64,000 bases of DNA from Cryptomeria japonica (Eukaryota; Streptophyta; Pinopsida; Cupressales; Cupressaceae), in assembly GCF_030272615.1 (NCBI RefSeq), contig NW_026728906.1, positions 124,001 through 188,000 on the forward strand, read 5' to 3'. A program made the position numbers and the translations under genes. The notes beneath the pieces were generated by a model that was not told the origin of the DNA, ran no database searches, and worked only from the letters and a program-made list of their open reading frames with translations. Below, piece after piece: positions 21,867-35,994 of this stretch. Every line of letters starts with the position of its first letter. Position 1 is the stretch's first letter.

Positions 21867-23302
21867 CAAGAGGGAAGAATGAGAGGGGGGTGAATCAGTC
21901 TTCACCGGAATAACAAACTTTACCGCAAAACACAGATTTGATAAACTGCAGTAATAAGACAGATAAGAAAATTAATAGCACAACACACAACACTAAGATT
22001 TTGATGCGCAAAACCCAGTTAAGCGAAAAACCATGGTGGGAACCTACCCACAGTAAGATGATACTCTACAATAGTATGTGAAAATATTACAATGAGGAAT
22101 GCACATGCATTCAGGCACACTGCCTAGAGCTCACTGCTCAAATAATATTTGCTCGGAAGGCTACAACCCTTAGGGAAGTCTCACTGACTCGCAATAAGAT
22201 TTGGACTACAATTCGAAAGAAATGAACGGAAAGAATAGCATCTCCAAATAGAATCTCACCACAAACTCAACATCGAAGGATACATCACATGTTCGCACAC
22301 AAACCTCTCTCTGATAATGAAGACACAACATCAAACAACCAAATTACATGACTATATCACCTATATATATAATTTATCAACCTTGATAACAAGGTCGGCT
22401 AAACCCTCGACCCTCAATTAAAAAATTACATCACACGATACAAACACTGACCACCAGACCAATATAGTGGTTTACATAGCATAGCATGGTTCTAGGTCAA
22501 ATTCCCAAACACATAACTCCACCGAAAATCACGCAAAGATCAATCGCAACACGCTACACCACCAGAAATGGTGCATAACACACAAATCATCACTGGTTGA
22601 TAGAAACCACCAAAAACTCACACAACGATAAATACAGATTGCCAAAACAAATAGGACATAATTAAAAAAAATACCAGCAAGCACATTAGAATCATCCACA
22701 ATAGCTGCACCAACACTACTTTTCAAATCTTCATCGGTCAACGTCTGAAAGCTAAAGAACACAACCAATCAACAACGGCCAGGAAGAAAGATAACTTGCG
22801 GAGAACCAAATCATGATTCAACTGAAATTAAGATACACAAGACCTTCCCAAGAAATATCCCAAAATCTCAGCACCAGATCTGATCACACCAAAATATACC
22901 AGAGGATATACCGAACTCTGCGAAACAGTGATCAACAAAGCATCGCTACAAACCGGATCAGAAAATCTTCCCAATCTGCAATCACCAGAGAAAATCATAG
23001 GAATATGTTGACATCAATGACCACAACATATCCTAGCATGACCAACAATATCCAACAATTTATGCCAAAACAACCACTTTATATCACTAGTTCAAATCAA
23101 ATATCTATGCCAAAAGATCAGCCTATGCAAATTTTACCACACCAGAAAGTGCCAAAAAGCCAGCACACAAGGATCGGCTTTTTAATAAAATATCCCAAAC
23201 CTTTACACATGCAGATTGACCATAGTAAAATAATTGATCGTCTTATTAAAATTGAAGACAAATCATCTTTTAGCTAATTAAGCGCTTCCACTATCCACAC
23301 AA
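21867..23302. mobile_element. Conifer-type repeat (unit 2)
   Basis: Copy of the stretch at 9175-10610; differs from unit 1 by G for A at unit position 9583, as do units 3-5. Confidence 0.43.
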
Positions 23303-26300
23303 TAATGTGTTCCTAAAAAATCGCCCTACAGTAGAGCTTCAAATTTGTCAACTTGGTCTCCATGATCAACAATTTAATAAAAAATATATATAATTTAAAA
23401 TACACTAATCAACCATGAAATAAAATCTCCTATTTTTATTTTATTATTTATACGATGAATTTTATAAACTTCAATTCATCGGGATTTTTAAAATCACAGT
23501 AGAAACACCTTCGGATTATCATGTCCTCACAAGAACACAAAAATATTATGGCACAAATCCACATTCCTTTCAGATGCTCAACCTCAATCAAAACCTCTAT
23601 AAATCTGCAGTCATAATTAAAATAAATTACAAACATGTGAGTACCAAAAAACTAGTGGAGCTCAAAAAAAGAAAATGCACAGATTGAGATGAATGATAAG
23701 CTCTTAATATCTTTGATCAACTTAGGGGTGATTAAAAATACATATCTAATACAGTTCCACCTATAATATCAGATGCTATCTAGAATCATGTAATGTTTCA
23801 TGGATAAGATTAACATAACCAGGCATTATTCTAACAACTAACCATCTAGCAAACTTACATAGAAGAATATTCTAGTTAGAATATCATACACTAACAACAC
23901 ATAGCTTGAAAAATTGGCGTAGGCTATTTTGGGTTCATGGAGGTGCGAGCAAACGTTAATCTATAGTAAGTGAAATTGCTCAAACCCACAAAAAGGTCAT
24001 TTGGAGCTCGTCGATTTTGCACAAGTCACGAGTTTTCTCTTGCACAAGTGTTTATCCTTTTGTAGACTACGGTCTTCTTCAGCATGGTTTTCTATGTGGT
24101 TTTCTTCTATTTTTTTGTGTGTGCCTGGTTTATTCGTGTGTGTACCTAATGTTCAGATTGCTTTGGAAAACCAGGTTATTTCCCCTGTTGGTGAACTTTT
24201 AACTAGCACATTTTTCAAGGACTAGTGCACCCAACACCCCTATTTTGCTAAAATAGGCTCAACTGTTGAGAGATGAAAGTGGACCTTGTAATTTGCATGA
24301 ATCTAATTTGTTTTGTTGTCCCATCACAACAAAATGTTTCGAAAAGGTGTGAACTTCATATAAACACAACTCCCTTTCCCATTCTAGGAATCAATGTACT
24401 CAATATAGAAAACCAAAAAACCTAGTCAATCAAGCATTCAGGGAGCGAAACGATAAAGAAGTCCCAATTTGATTATTCAATCATTGAAATATATGCTATA
24501 GCAATTATGATCAAGTGTATTATGTAATTCGTACCTAAGATAAGGTGTCATCATTTCACCATTTATCATTTGCTTAGCCTCTTTTCTTGTGGGGGCATGC
24601 ATCCTATCTCATCATTATCATTGTTGAAGAGAGAACACTAATACGCGGTTTGGATAAGGTAATCCCTTATATGAAATAACCATTTCTCCCAATTTTCTCT
24701 ATCTACAGGTCCAAATCCGATAACAAGAAAGTTAAAGAAAAGTAGACCAGACATTAGCAGGCATCACAAAACATTGATTGAACGAAAACCCTAAGAACAG
24801 GGCACCCAGCAGTCATTGACCCATATTTTTAAGAGGCAAGTGATCAAATATTGTCGATTTCATTTTCGATCATCTCTCAATTTTCCCTCAACTTTAGACA
24901 CGGATCTCCAACGTTTCTCTCTAGTACAATTAGCTTCATATTACAGTCCCAATTTCCTCTCTATGTCTCCATCTCAGATATGTCTTACTCTTTCTATATT
25001 TCATCTTGTATCTACTACATTCTATAAAACTTAGTCATTTTACCATTGTTAGACTAGTTCATCTATAGACACTTCACTGTCTCCATCTCATGCAACAAAA
25101 GGAACAGGAACCTAATTTCGTATCCCTTCCTTAAAGACAACAACTAGTCCTATTCTTATTACTAATTATGTTGTGTCAACTAAGATCTTCTAGCTTACAT
25201 TGGTCAATCGTAGGATCTTGTTTCCTCCATTTCAAGGTTTACATTGATTTATGAGATGGTATGATTATATATGCTACATAAACCAACATTTTTTAAGGTA
25301 TGATCCCATATTGTATTGGTATAAAATTGGTGGTACTGAAACCAACATTGATATAGAAAAAAATAGACATTTTTATTTCTAACGTGTTTCCATCTACATC
25401 TTTCACTTGTCTTGCAATTGTGTACATTCTCATGTAAATACCAACGATGTTATACTCGCGCCCTTTTATGCTTCATACCATAATGTGACTCCTCTAATTC
25501 CATAAGACCAGGAGTGCGCAAGGAGTGTAATGCTTCGTGTGGTTCATGTAACTAAACTCGGCTTCTATTTGTAGATATGAGCAAAGGTTGTGTTTTTATC
25601 ACTTAAAATGTGCTTTATATGTTTTCTTAAATGCTCACATATACATACTGGTGGCATAAAATGAAAGTAAGCGTGTAGGACTCAATAGAATATAAAATAG
25701 TGACTAGTGATTTAGATCTTTCCTTGGTGTAACCCAATAAAAAATATTGAAAAGAATGGAGTTGTACCCTCATCTCTAGTATCAATTAAATGCAAGATTC
25801 ACAAGCCAACTTCTCAATTTGAGTCTTAAATACAAAGTGGACATTACCTAGCACTTATGTAATTTCGTACAATATTGTATTCTTGTGGAAAGAGCTTGCT
25901 TAACAATATGCTCGAGTTCTACGCTCATTGACTAATTCTCTCCAATGACAAAACTTATGTTTCCATGAGTTGAAATCTAGAATCTCCATTTCCAAGTGTT
26001 GCACCATCTTATTACTCGACGTTTTTCTTCATCCAAATCTATTGATTGATATCTTCATTATTTTATAGTCTCTCTTTTCAATGTCTTCCCCCAAGCTAAA
26101 CTATGCAACCAAATAGCGTTCACTTCCTTGTCAACCTCAATCAAAACCTAGAATAAAAAACATGCACCTAGCTATCAAATATGGAATAAAATACATGCAC
26201 TTGTCTAAAACAAATTAGCACTTCCCTAAATAAATCATGTAGAAAACTTTCTCCAATACCAACCGATCGATAATCAAATCGAATATTCCATTCTAATCTC

Positions 26301-27052
26301 ACCATCGCTGATTTTTGTTCTCTTCACTTATGTGCCGATCCAATGCACTATGCTACTGATGTGAACATTCAGAAAGCCAAAATTGGTATCTTCTACATCT
26401 ACACCTTCCACTTGTCTTGAAATTTTGTATGTGGTCAAATTTTGTGCCTACAATGTTATACATAATATTTCGCACCCCTTTGTGATTTATAACAATATGT
26501 CACCCCTGTAATACCACAAGACTATTTAATAAAGAGTATGTTGATTGAATAAGATTTATGTATTTGAAATATGCTTCTTTTTTGTTGTGAGCATGTACTA
26601 TGTTTTTCATCAACTCAAGACATTATTGTTGCAGTTTCTTAAGAATTTGAGTATCTGCAGTAGTTGCATAGAATGAAAATGAGCAAGCTTCAAAGACATA
26701 GGTTATATAGACATCGAAGGCATGAAAGAAGAGGTCGTGAAGCTTTAGAATGAACTGATGTATGAAGCTCTATTTTATTAGATCATTTATAAATGCATGG
26801 GAAAAGTAGAAGATTATGATATTTGCAGATCTCACTGATAATGTATGAGTTATATCTATTATCTTATTCTTGATGGAAATGCGATTGCCAATTTCTCAAT
26901 ATGACGACACTTTTATCTTCTTCGTATCAATCAACAAATACCTTGAGATATTGGAAATTATATTCAAAATGCGCTTACAACTTACCTTAAAATGTGTTAC
27001 AGCAAAGTGAAATTTTAATGTTGTCATCAAAGGGACAAAACGACATCAATAT

Positions 27053-27272
27053 TTAATTTTCAATCTTTGGAATATGATGAGGACATACTGATGTCCAAAA
27101 CAGATGCTATGAATGGCACAAGAGGACGCCAATAACCCTAAAATGATAGTTTTATTCAACGGTTAATTTTCAATCTTTGGAATATGATGAGGACATGCTG
27201 ATGTCCAAAACAGATGCTATGAATGGCACAAGAGGACGCCAATAACCCTAAAATGATAGTTTTATTCAACGG
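27053..27272 (-). terminator. 110-bp duplication with two poly(A) signals, GLP copy 3
   Basis: Same duplication as in unit 1. AATAAA on the minus strand lies at 27266 to 27261 and 27156 to 27151. Confidence 0.73.
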
Positions 27273-27329
27273 TGAGAAAAAAGAATTGGGAAAGACGGTC
27301 TTCATTGGGAGACCTCTTGTTTGTTTTGT

Positions 27330-28090
27330 TTAGTATGCGAATTTCTTTTGAATGTAATTCACCAGTTCCTGGGTGATGCGGAAGGCCTTGCTCAAAACGG
27401 AATCGGGGAGAGGGGGATTCGCCGCAAACAGAGAATTGGCGATTGTCTGAACTCCGGGAAACTGGCTGCTCAATCCAGCTATGGCCACTGCATTTTCATG
27501 CCCCACATTCTGCTGGAAATGAACAAGTGCCTTTGGAAACACAAACACATCTCCCTTCTCCAAAGTTTTGCTGAAAAATTTGTTGCTGGTGTCAATGAAA
27601 CCCACAAGAAGCTGGCCTTCCAGTAAAACAAGAACTTCGGTGGCTCTTGGGTGTGTGTGAGGAGGATTTATTCCACCCACTGCGTAGTCGATGCGGACCA
27701 ACGATATTCCAAACGTATTGAGGCCTGGTATCTGTTTAACGTTCGCCATCGTTACGTTGGAGCCCACATCATTGTCGGTGTTCCCTGCCTGCCCAAGTCC
27801 CCGGAAGAAGAAATCGTTTGCTGAAACTTGCATTGGGTCTTTGCAAACGAACCCGTTCACCAAAACTGTTTAAAACAAGATCAAATCAATCTGTCTGTTA
27901 GTAACTCGACTCGTCTAATAAGCAAATCATTATCATTGTTTATGTATAAATATTCTCACTCACCGTTGCTTTCCTCATCTGCAACGCAGAAATCTTGCAA
28001 GGGATCCGGATCCCCTGCCATGACCCTGTCGCTGTAACAGCATATCAACAGAAAAAGTCCCAACGTGAAGTAAATCATGCGGTTAGCCAT
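27330..28090 (-). CDS. Germin-like protein, copy 3 (identical to copy 1)
   Basis: Exon 1 runs 28090 to 27964 and exon 2 runs 27865 to 27330. The predicted protein is the same as copy 1, with Ile101 and Phe140, the signal peptide, Cys35/Cys50, and ligands His112, His114, Glu119 and His158. I saw no base difference from copy 1 in the exons or intron. Although this unit has the most private substitutions overall, none falls in the gene. It lies 12 kb from each neighbouring copy, in the same orientation, so each copy should be its own transcription unit rather than part of a shared one. Confidence 0.96.
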
Positions 28091-28254
28091 TGTAATAGAA
28101 ACGCAGACACAAGAGATCAGGATATGAATGTCTATTACAAACCCATTACACGCTTTATATAGCCCAAACCATAACTCTCCGCAAAGACTAATTCATCTTG
28201 ACTCCGTATATTTCACGGATCCTTCCAGAGTTGTTGCTCTTTTCCTTACGTCAC
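28091..28254 (-). promoter_or_regulatory. GLP copy 3 core promoter
   Basis: TATA box at 28161 to 28155 and TGACG element at 28254 to 28245, unchanged from copy 1. Confidence 0.63.
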
Positions 28255-29891
28255 ACTAAGTCTTACTGCATGTGGTTGTCTCGCCTGCTACCGCAGATGT
28301 ATTCTCACCATCCTTTCATTAACGTTGAAATTTTCTATCTTCTCCCTGCCCTGCTGCGTATGCCTATCTCAAGATCAACTTACCTCCTGCCTTACACGTA
28401 TTCTCGCCATCGCCATCATTTTAGTAATGTGGAATTGTTTAGACTTAATTGGAACGGTGGGCTTCTTCAAAGGAAACAATATATAAATCTTTCTCCACCG
28501 TGGGAGAATCGGTATGAGAGGAAAGTTTCTTTCTTGGAGTTGGATATTGGCCTAAAGACTGTCCATGCTTTGTACCCTTTTTCAATGAGATTTTTATCTC
28601 TCGTCATTTAAATTAATTTATGTTATTCAATGTTTATTTCTCAGATTGTCTATGTTCTAGGACAGAAAAACATTGCTCAAAATAACTTATGTTCATTTAC
28701 TTTACATTGAATGCGTTGATTAGAATATCTATTTCACATCCATCTACAATTTTGAAGTCAAGTAGGTGTATTACTTTTCTTTAGCAGTTTTGGAGACCTA
28801 AATTATAGGTTTAAGACAACATATGCAAACATAAGAACCAATTTATGGAGGATAAATGTATAAGAAGATAGATTTTGGAGAGGTATTCTACAAGAAAAAA
28901 AACTTTTTGGTGGTGTTGAGAATCCCATCTTGGAAGAGACCATGTTGTCCAAGGGATCTAGTATTTAGAATTATTTAAGATCGTTTTATTTTTCCAAACC
29001 CTAGAGGGTAGATGGGTAGCGGAAATAGAATCCGGTTTTGACATTACAATTCACTAGAATCCATCACCTCTATAGGATATAACCTTATTAAGACGTTGAT
29101 GTCTGATTTTCAGAATGTCATGGGTGAGTAGTTTGAATGCATCTTGAACTACCTTGGGTCAAGGTACAACAGTGACTAAAAATCGTACCGCTTCCAATAC
29201 TCATAACTATAATGAATGTAAACCGCGATATTTTAGAGAAAAGAGCCTTCATTCTCAAACTGTTGATGGGTGCGAAAACATTGCTCACGTTGCGTTGAGT
29301 GCGTTGCTTAGATTGTCTCTTTCACATCCATCTACAGTTGAACTCGGCCAAAATTTAATCTTTAGGTGAGTGTGTTGTTGTAAATGAAGTGCATTGTTGT
29401 AAATGAAGTAGGTGTCTTTTCTAGCAGTTTTGGAGATCAAAATTTTACCTTTAGGTGAGTGAATTCTCTTTAATAAAGTAGGTTTACTACTTTTTCTAAT
29501 GTTTGAGATCTGTCTATTTCCATTTTTCGACACCAAAACTTTTCGTCCAGTTGACTGCATTGTCCTCTCGATTCTCCTTTTAACAAAGTACATACAGTTG
29601 ATTTAGATGATTTATTTTTTATTATTTTTGTGAGATATATGTTTATTTAATATTTTTTTTAACTTAATGTTTTGATGAATTAGTTGTTTGGGGTAACTAA
29701 ATAGGAAAATATAATATTAAAGATTATTTTTTTCCTCTTACTTCAATCAAATATATGAGAAAAGTATTTCATATTGATTAGACATTTCATTTTATTTATT
29801 TTTATTTATATTGATTGAATTTTCTTTTCTTTTATATCAAATAATATGACAATTATAAATAGTTTATAAAAAATATTCAATTTGAGAAGTA

Positions 29892-30014
29892 AAAAATGCG
29901 TTAAAAGTGATATATTGGGATGATTCTTGGTTGGGAAACGTTTAGTTCCATGATCCCTTGTTTACCTATCAAGAATTATCTTTTTACTCTCTTTGGATAA
30001 GGGTGGCTAACTAA
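29892..30014 (+). mobile_element. Possible LINE remnant (unit 3)
   Basis: Same short degraded frame as at 4508-4630. Confidence 0.33.
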
Positions 30015-30898
30015 TGAACTTTTTACAATTAAGAAATCAAAGTGATCAACAATCGAATATAAGGAACAAATAGAGTGAGAGGGGGAATAAAATTCTACAC
30101 CTGATCGATTCATGATTATAATAAGTGGTTCATATTATAGAAGAGCAAGTCAATAAAACAGTTTGGTCATATTTTACGCTAGTATAATCTCAGTTTTCTT
30201 GATAACTACTCGAGTACATTTTTTTTTAATATCTCTCATAGGTTTTACCTTGTCTTTCATACCACACTCACAATCTCCAATTCCCCATTGAGTTTCCACA
30301 AATGACTAATACGAAAGGTAAATCTACATCCATGTAAGAGCATGGACACCGGGAGTGATCTAATATTGGATGCAATTAAGTGAGGAATATTTTTTGAATG
30401 AATCCCTATACTTTTGGACCCTTTAATGACATGGTTTGCATAAGTAAGAAAATGTTTATTAATGTAGAGAGCATGGTTTTAGGTACTTTTCTATGTGGAG
30501 GTGATACAAATAGGCATGGGTAGCCTATGCGGTTACAGATGATTGTGGTTCTTCCATCAACGCTATTCTCTTTTTTATTGAATGATATGGTGTAATAGAA
30601 AAGTCAAGAATATACAACTAGCAATTGCACCTTGGTGTGCAATATGTATGCCGAATAGATGTGGAATGATTATTAAAAAAAATTGATCTATTTTTTCATA
30701 TATTTGTGCAACACGTGAGATAAATTAGCAAACCATTTAGTAAATGATATTATTTATTCAACAAAGGTCTCAACATTTGAAAAAATTATAGATCCAAATC
30801 AACTATGCATCTACTTAAACGGACAAATGCAATCAAACAAAACCCTTAAACCGGGAATATAATCGAGTTCCATTACCAATATTCTTATGTTTTGTTTG

Positions 30899-31567
30899 AA
30901 ATAGGGAGAGAAGGAGAGAGGGAGATATAGGGATATAAAGAGAGAGATAGAGGAGGAAGAGTGAGGGAAAGATAAAGGAGTGAGGAGATAGAGTTAGGCG
31001 ATAAATATAGAGAGGAAGATAGAGATCGAGATTGATATAGATATGGAGAAGAATAGGGATATGGATATGAGAGGAAGAGATAAAGAGAGAGGAGAGAGAA
31101 ATAGATAGAGATAGAAGAGATAAATATATAGAGAGGGGGAGAGAGAATGAGCGAGGGATAACTTTGAATCAATTGTGCATTCATTAATACAAACCAAACA
31201 TAAGTGAAAGAAAACCTTTCAATCAAAAGATAATTGAACTCCATTACCAATAGGCTCATGTTATGTTTGCAATAGTGAGAGGGGAGAGATGAATAGATAA
31301 AGAGAGCGAGACATGTCTGGAGATAGGGTGACAGAGGAAGAGAGAGCTAGAGATGGAAATGAAGAGAGGGAGGTGGCAAAGAAATAGATGGTTAAAGAGA
31401 GTGAGACGTGCCTAGATAGAGTGAGAGAGGATGAAAAGGACAAATAAAGAGAGATATAGTTGTAGAGGGATAAGGAGAAATTAAGATAAAGATTAGGAGA
31501 TAGAAACGGATAGAAAAGAAGAGATACAAAGATACAAAAGGGGAGAGAGAGAGAGAGGGAGGGAGGG
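30899..31567. repeat. GA/GATA-rich purine tract (unit 3)
   Basis: Same tract and length as in unit 1; one private substitution, A at 31357. Confidence 0.85.
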
Positions 31568-34558
31568 ATATTTTTGGGCCAATTTGTAATTCAAACTCGT
31601 TAATGAAGATGTTAACATAGGTTGACACCTAGTATGGTGGTTATACCTTTTGTAAATCTTTGAACCAATAGTAATAGTATTAACATAGTATTGAATTATT
31701 TGTAATTGCCATGTATAACCTCATTTTGTGTGTTTTGTCACGTATGCACTATCCTTTAGTGCATTATCCACTTATACTTCTCAGTACATAATACATCTGA
31801 GGAATTTTGTAGATAGAGTGGCAAGGGAAGAAGTTACATAGAAGTTGTATACTTCAACACTTCTCTTGTTTGTATTTATTTCTCACATTTGGGAGTCTTA
31901 AATTACACACTATAATTATTTTCTCGATATCCATACTTGCCTTGCTTTAGCTTTACAAACAACCTTATGACCACACATAATAAGGTCAAGTCATCCTAAA
32001 GCCCATACAACCTTGCATCCCTCTAATGACATGTGTGGTTAATAATCACATTCTAAACTGAATTAACAATAGCTTCGATTTTATGTCCAACGACCATTAA
32101 GTTTAATTTAATCTAAATTGTTCTATTGGTCTAGATTCTCCTTTAAATAAGAATAATATTTAAGAAGTCATAAACATATAATTTAATATTAAATTTTTTA
32201 AATACATAATTAATTATTTTAATATTATAAACTTTTAAAAGCAATAAATATTAATAGATAAAAATTTCAAAATAAATTTAAACAAATTATTTTTAAAATT
32301 CAAAATATAATTTAAAAATAATAATATATAGAACTTTTTACATTTTTAAAAATACTAAAAAATCGAACTATTTCAACAATGAGGTTTAGACCAACCATGC
32401 ACTACAATTTGCAATCAACAAATAACAAATGGTATGAGCACTAAGTAATTCATCATATATCTTCGCATTTCTCCATCATAATCAGTAAAATTCAATTAAC
32501 TTTGAGAAGTAACAAGAACCCATGCAAAATGTAGAAAGACAGCACAAACATCCACCATATCTTCAACAAAACTTATGTATTAATTTCAACAAGTCTTGGA
32601 AACAATCTCTAGCTTCCTCCTCCTACTCTACTTTCTAACAGTTCTGCTCTACTCTATTATCCACCTATTAACCTTTAAAAATGAGAAGGCAAACCTTATA
32701 TAGAAGTCTTGATACAAATGAATGTCCGAGATTGATTTGAATTTAATGGCCGAGATTTAACCATGAAACCCTAATTAGGGCTAGTTATAACAACAACCAC
32801 TTTAACCAATGAGAAAACTACAACACTTTGGGCACATGTCCCTCTTTGAATGTGGATCAATGAGAAATGAGATTAGGTACATTGAATAATATTTGATGTA
32901 ATGCCATATGTCACTTGCTCCTCCTTTGATGAGTTAGGTTCAATACACCTACAAGAACTGACTTGGCATCACTGAATTGGTCTATGATGATCAAGCACCA
33001 CCTTAGCTTGCATGTCTCCCTAGCAATATGTCGACACTCAACATCATCCAATTGCTTGATGTGATGGCTCATATTCTCAAATTGCATCCTCTTGAAAATC
33101 AAGTTTCTAGCTTTGATTAACTCTTCTAAAACTATTTATAACATGTAATTTTTTTCATATCAGTTATCTTTTTCTTGAATAATATTTTAGGAGATTGACA
33201 AAATACCTAGGTTTACATTTATTATACTTTTAGTATTGTTATCTATTCTTTCATTGTGGTAGATGTAAAATGTTTCTATCATAATTTTGTGGGATACATA
33301 TATGACTAATCCATTACAATACAAGGAACATTTTGGAGCACCAACAACAACTACGTATTTAGACTTTGTTAGTGTATCTGAATGTTCCTTCTAGATAAAT
33401 TTTAGAGTTGATATTAGCTTGTTAGGATGTTGGTTTCTTGGGATTCTATGCCTGTGTGTGATGACATTTCATTATATTAATTAAAATATTTCTAATTGAT
33501 AGAGTTTCTATTTTATTTATGATTTTAATATACATATTTATATAATTTATAAAAAACTTTTCAATAAAATATTTAATATATTTATAAAAATCTTTATCAT
33601 AATAATGTATATTTAATTCAAATAAAAATTTCTATCTTAATTTGTTTTAAATTTAATGAAAAATAAATAAATAAGTATAAATTATTTTGTAATTTATGAA
33701 ATAGGCTCATGACAATAACTGCATAGTTACTCTCTAGTTGGTATGATGTCAAAAAAATTAGATGCACGTAACATCATTTGGCTACCAGTTGGAGGAATTG
33801 TTGAAGAGATTGTATGGTTAATTAGTAACTTATATTTCATAAGTTTTATTTTTCAAAAAGCTTTGAATGAAACCTACACTAGATGTGTGTGCATGTAACC
33901 ACCCAGATGATGAAACTTTACTACATTTTGTGTAGTATAATTCACGAAATGATACTTCATCATTAAAATATGTGAACAATTTTTAAAATAACCAAATTGG
34001 AAAGAGCATAAACAATACGGGGGCAAAAAGAACACAAAATATGCACTAGGAACTATTATTGTCTTCCTCCATAAAAGCCTCCACAAAAAAGTGCTTGTAA
34101 TAGGAATAAATCTCTGGAAGCAATTATTCTCATCCAAAATTCATGTAACAAAGATTCATAGTTGACAAAGGATCTTTTCATCAGCAATGGAACAAGGGAC
34201 ACTATAGCCTAAAAAGGCAAACGTGACTACCAAAATAAAGTAAAACTAGATGAGGCCATGAGGCAAAACAAAATCTCCACATGCCCTCTAATGCTAGATA
34301 ACTGGTCTAAGTGGTGCAAAACATGACCTTGAAGAACTCAAGTAACGGTAAAAAAAGGTTAAAAATTAGACCAAGAAGGAGTCTTGCGGCCTTGTAAATA
34401 GCCAAAATGACATTCATGCAAGGAAAAATTAATAGAGAAAGACAAAACAGTTTTATTCAAATTGTTCAAAATTCATGCAAAAATAGATAAGCAACATATG
34501 CAACTCTAAGATTGACCAAAAATTGATTTGATTTGACAATATTTATGTTAACAACAGC

Positions 34559-35994
34559 CAAGAGGGAAGAATGAGAGGGGGGTGAATCAGTCTTCACCGG
34601 AATAACAAACTTTACCGCAAAACACAGATTTGATAAACTGCAGTAATAAGACAGATAAGAAAATTAATAGCACAACACACAACACTAAGATTTTGATGCG
34701 CAAAACCCAGTTAAGCGAAAAACCATGGTGGGAACCTACCCACAGTAAGATGATACTCTACAATAGTATGTGAAAATATTACAATGAGGAATGCACATGC
34801 ATTCAGGCACACTGCCTAGAGCTCACTGCTCAAATAATATTTGCTCGGAAGGCTACAACCCTTAGGGAAGTCTCACTGACTCGCAATAAGATTTGGACTA
34901 CAATTCGAAAGAAATGAACGGAAAGAATAGCATCTCCAAATAGAATCTCACCACAAACTCAACATCGAAGGATACATCACATGTTCGCACACAAACCTCT
35001 CTCTGATAATGAAGACACAACATCAAACAACCAAATTACATGACTATATCACCTATATATATAATTTATCAACCTTGATAACAAGGTCGGCTAAACCCTC
35101 GACCCTCAATTAAAAAATTACATCACACGATACAAACACTGACCACCAGACCAATATAGTGGTTTACATAGCATAGCATGGTTCTAGGTCAAATTCCCAA
35201 ACACATAACTCCACCGAAAATCACGCAAAGATCAATCGCAACACGCTACACCACCAGAAATGGTGCATAACACACAAATCATCACTGGTTGATAGAAACC
35301 ACCAAAAACTCACACAACGATAAATACAGATTGCCAAAACAAATAGGACATAATTAAAAAAAATACCAGCAAGCACATTAGAATCATCCACAATAGCTGC
35401 ACCAACACTACTTTTCAAATCTTCATCGGTCAACGTCTGAAAGCTAAAGAACACAACCAATCAACAACGGCCAGGAAGAAAGATAACTTGCGGAGAACCA
35501 AATCATGATTCAACTGAAATTAAGATACACAAGACCTTCCCAAGAAATATCCCAAAATCTCAGCACCAGATCTGATCACACCAAAATATACCAGAGGATA
35601 TACCGAACTCTGCGAAACAGTGATCAACAAAGCATCACTACAAACCGGATCAGAAAATCTTCCCAATCTGCAATCACCAGAGAAAATCATAGGAATATGT
35701 TGACATCAATGACCACAACATATCCTAGCATGACCAACAATATCCAACAATTTATGCCAAAACAACCACTTTATATCACTAGTTCAAATCAAATATCTAT
35801 GCCAAAAGATCAGCCTATGCAAATTTTACCACACCAGAAAGTGCCAAAAAGCCAGCACACAAGGATCGGCTTTTTAATAAAATATCCCAAACCTTTACAC
35901 ATGCAGATTGACCATAGTAAAATAATTGATCGTCTTATTAAAATTGAAGACAAATCATCTTTTAGCTAATTAAGCGCTTCCACTATCCACACAA
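34559..35994. mobile_element. Conifer-type repeat (unit 3)
   Basis: Copy of the stretch at 9175-10610, with a private A at 35637. Confidence 0.43.

Larger units (their letters stand above)
12693..25384. repeat. Tandem array unit 2
   Basis: Second unit, same length and order as the first; subtract 12,692 to convert a position. Private bases I found: C and G at 14998-14999 (a two-base change inside the GLP gene), T at 16581, T at 16643 and A at 21315. It shares A at unit position 333 (13025) with units 4, 5 and 6, and G at unit position 5355 (18047) with unit 1. Confidence 0.97.
15563..27052. other. Intergenic between GLP copies 2 and 3
   Basis: Same contents as 2871-14360. It includes the repeat arms at 15974-16122 and 16581-16777, AT-rich blocks, telo-boxes at 20074-20082 and 24786-24794, and the start of unit 3. 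No gene seen. Confidence 0.5.
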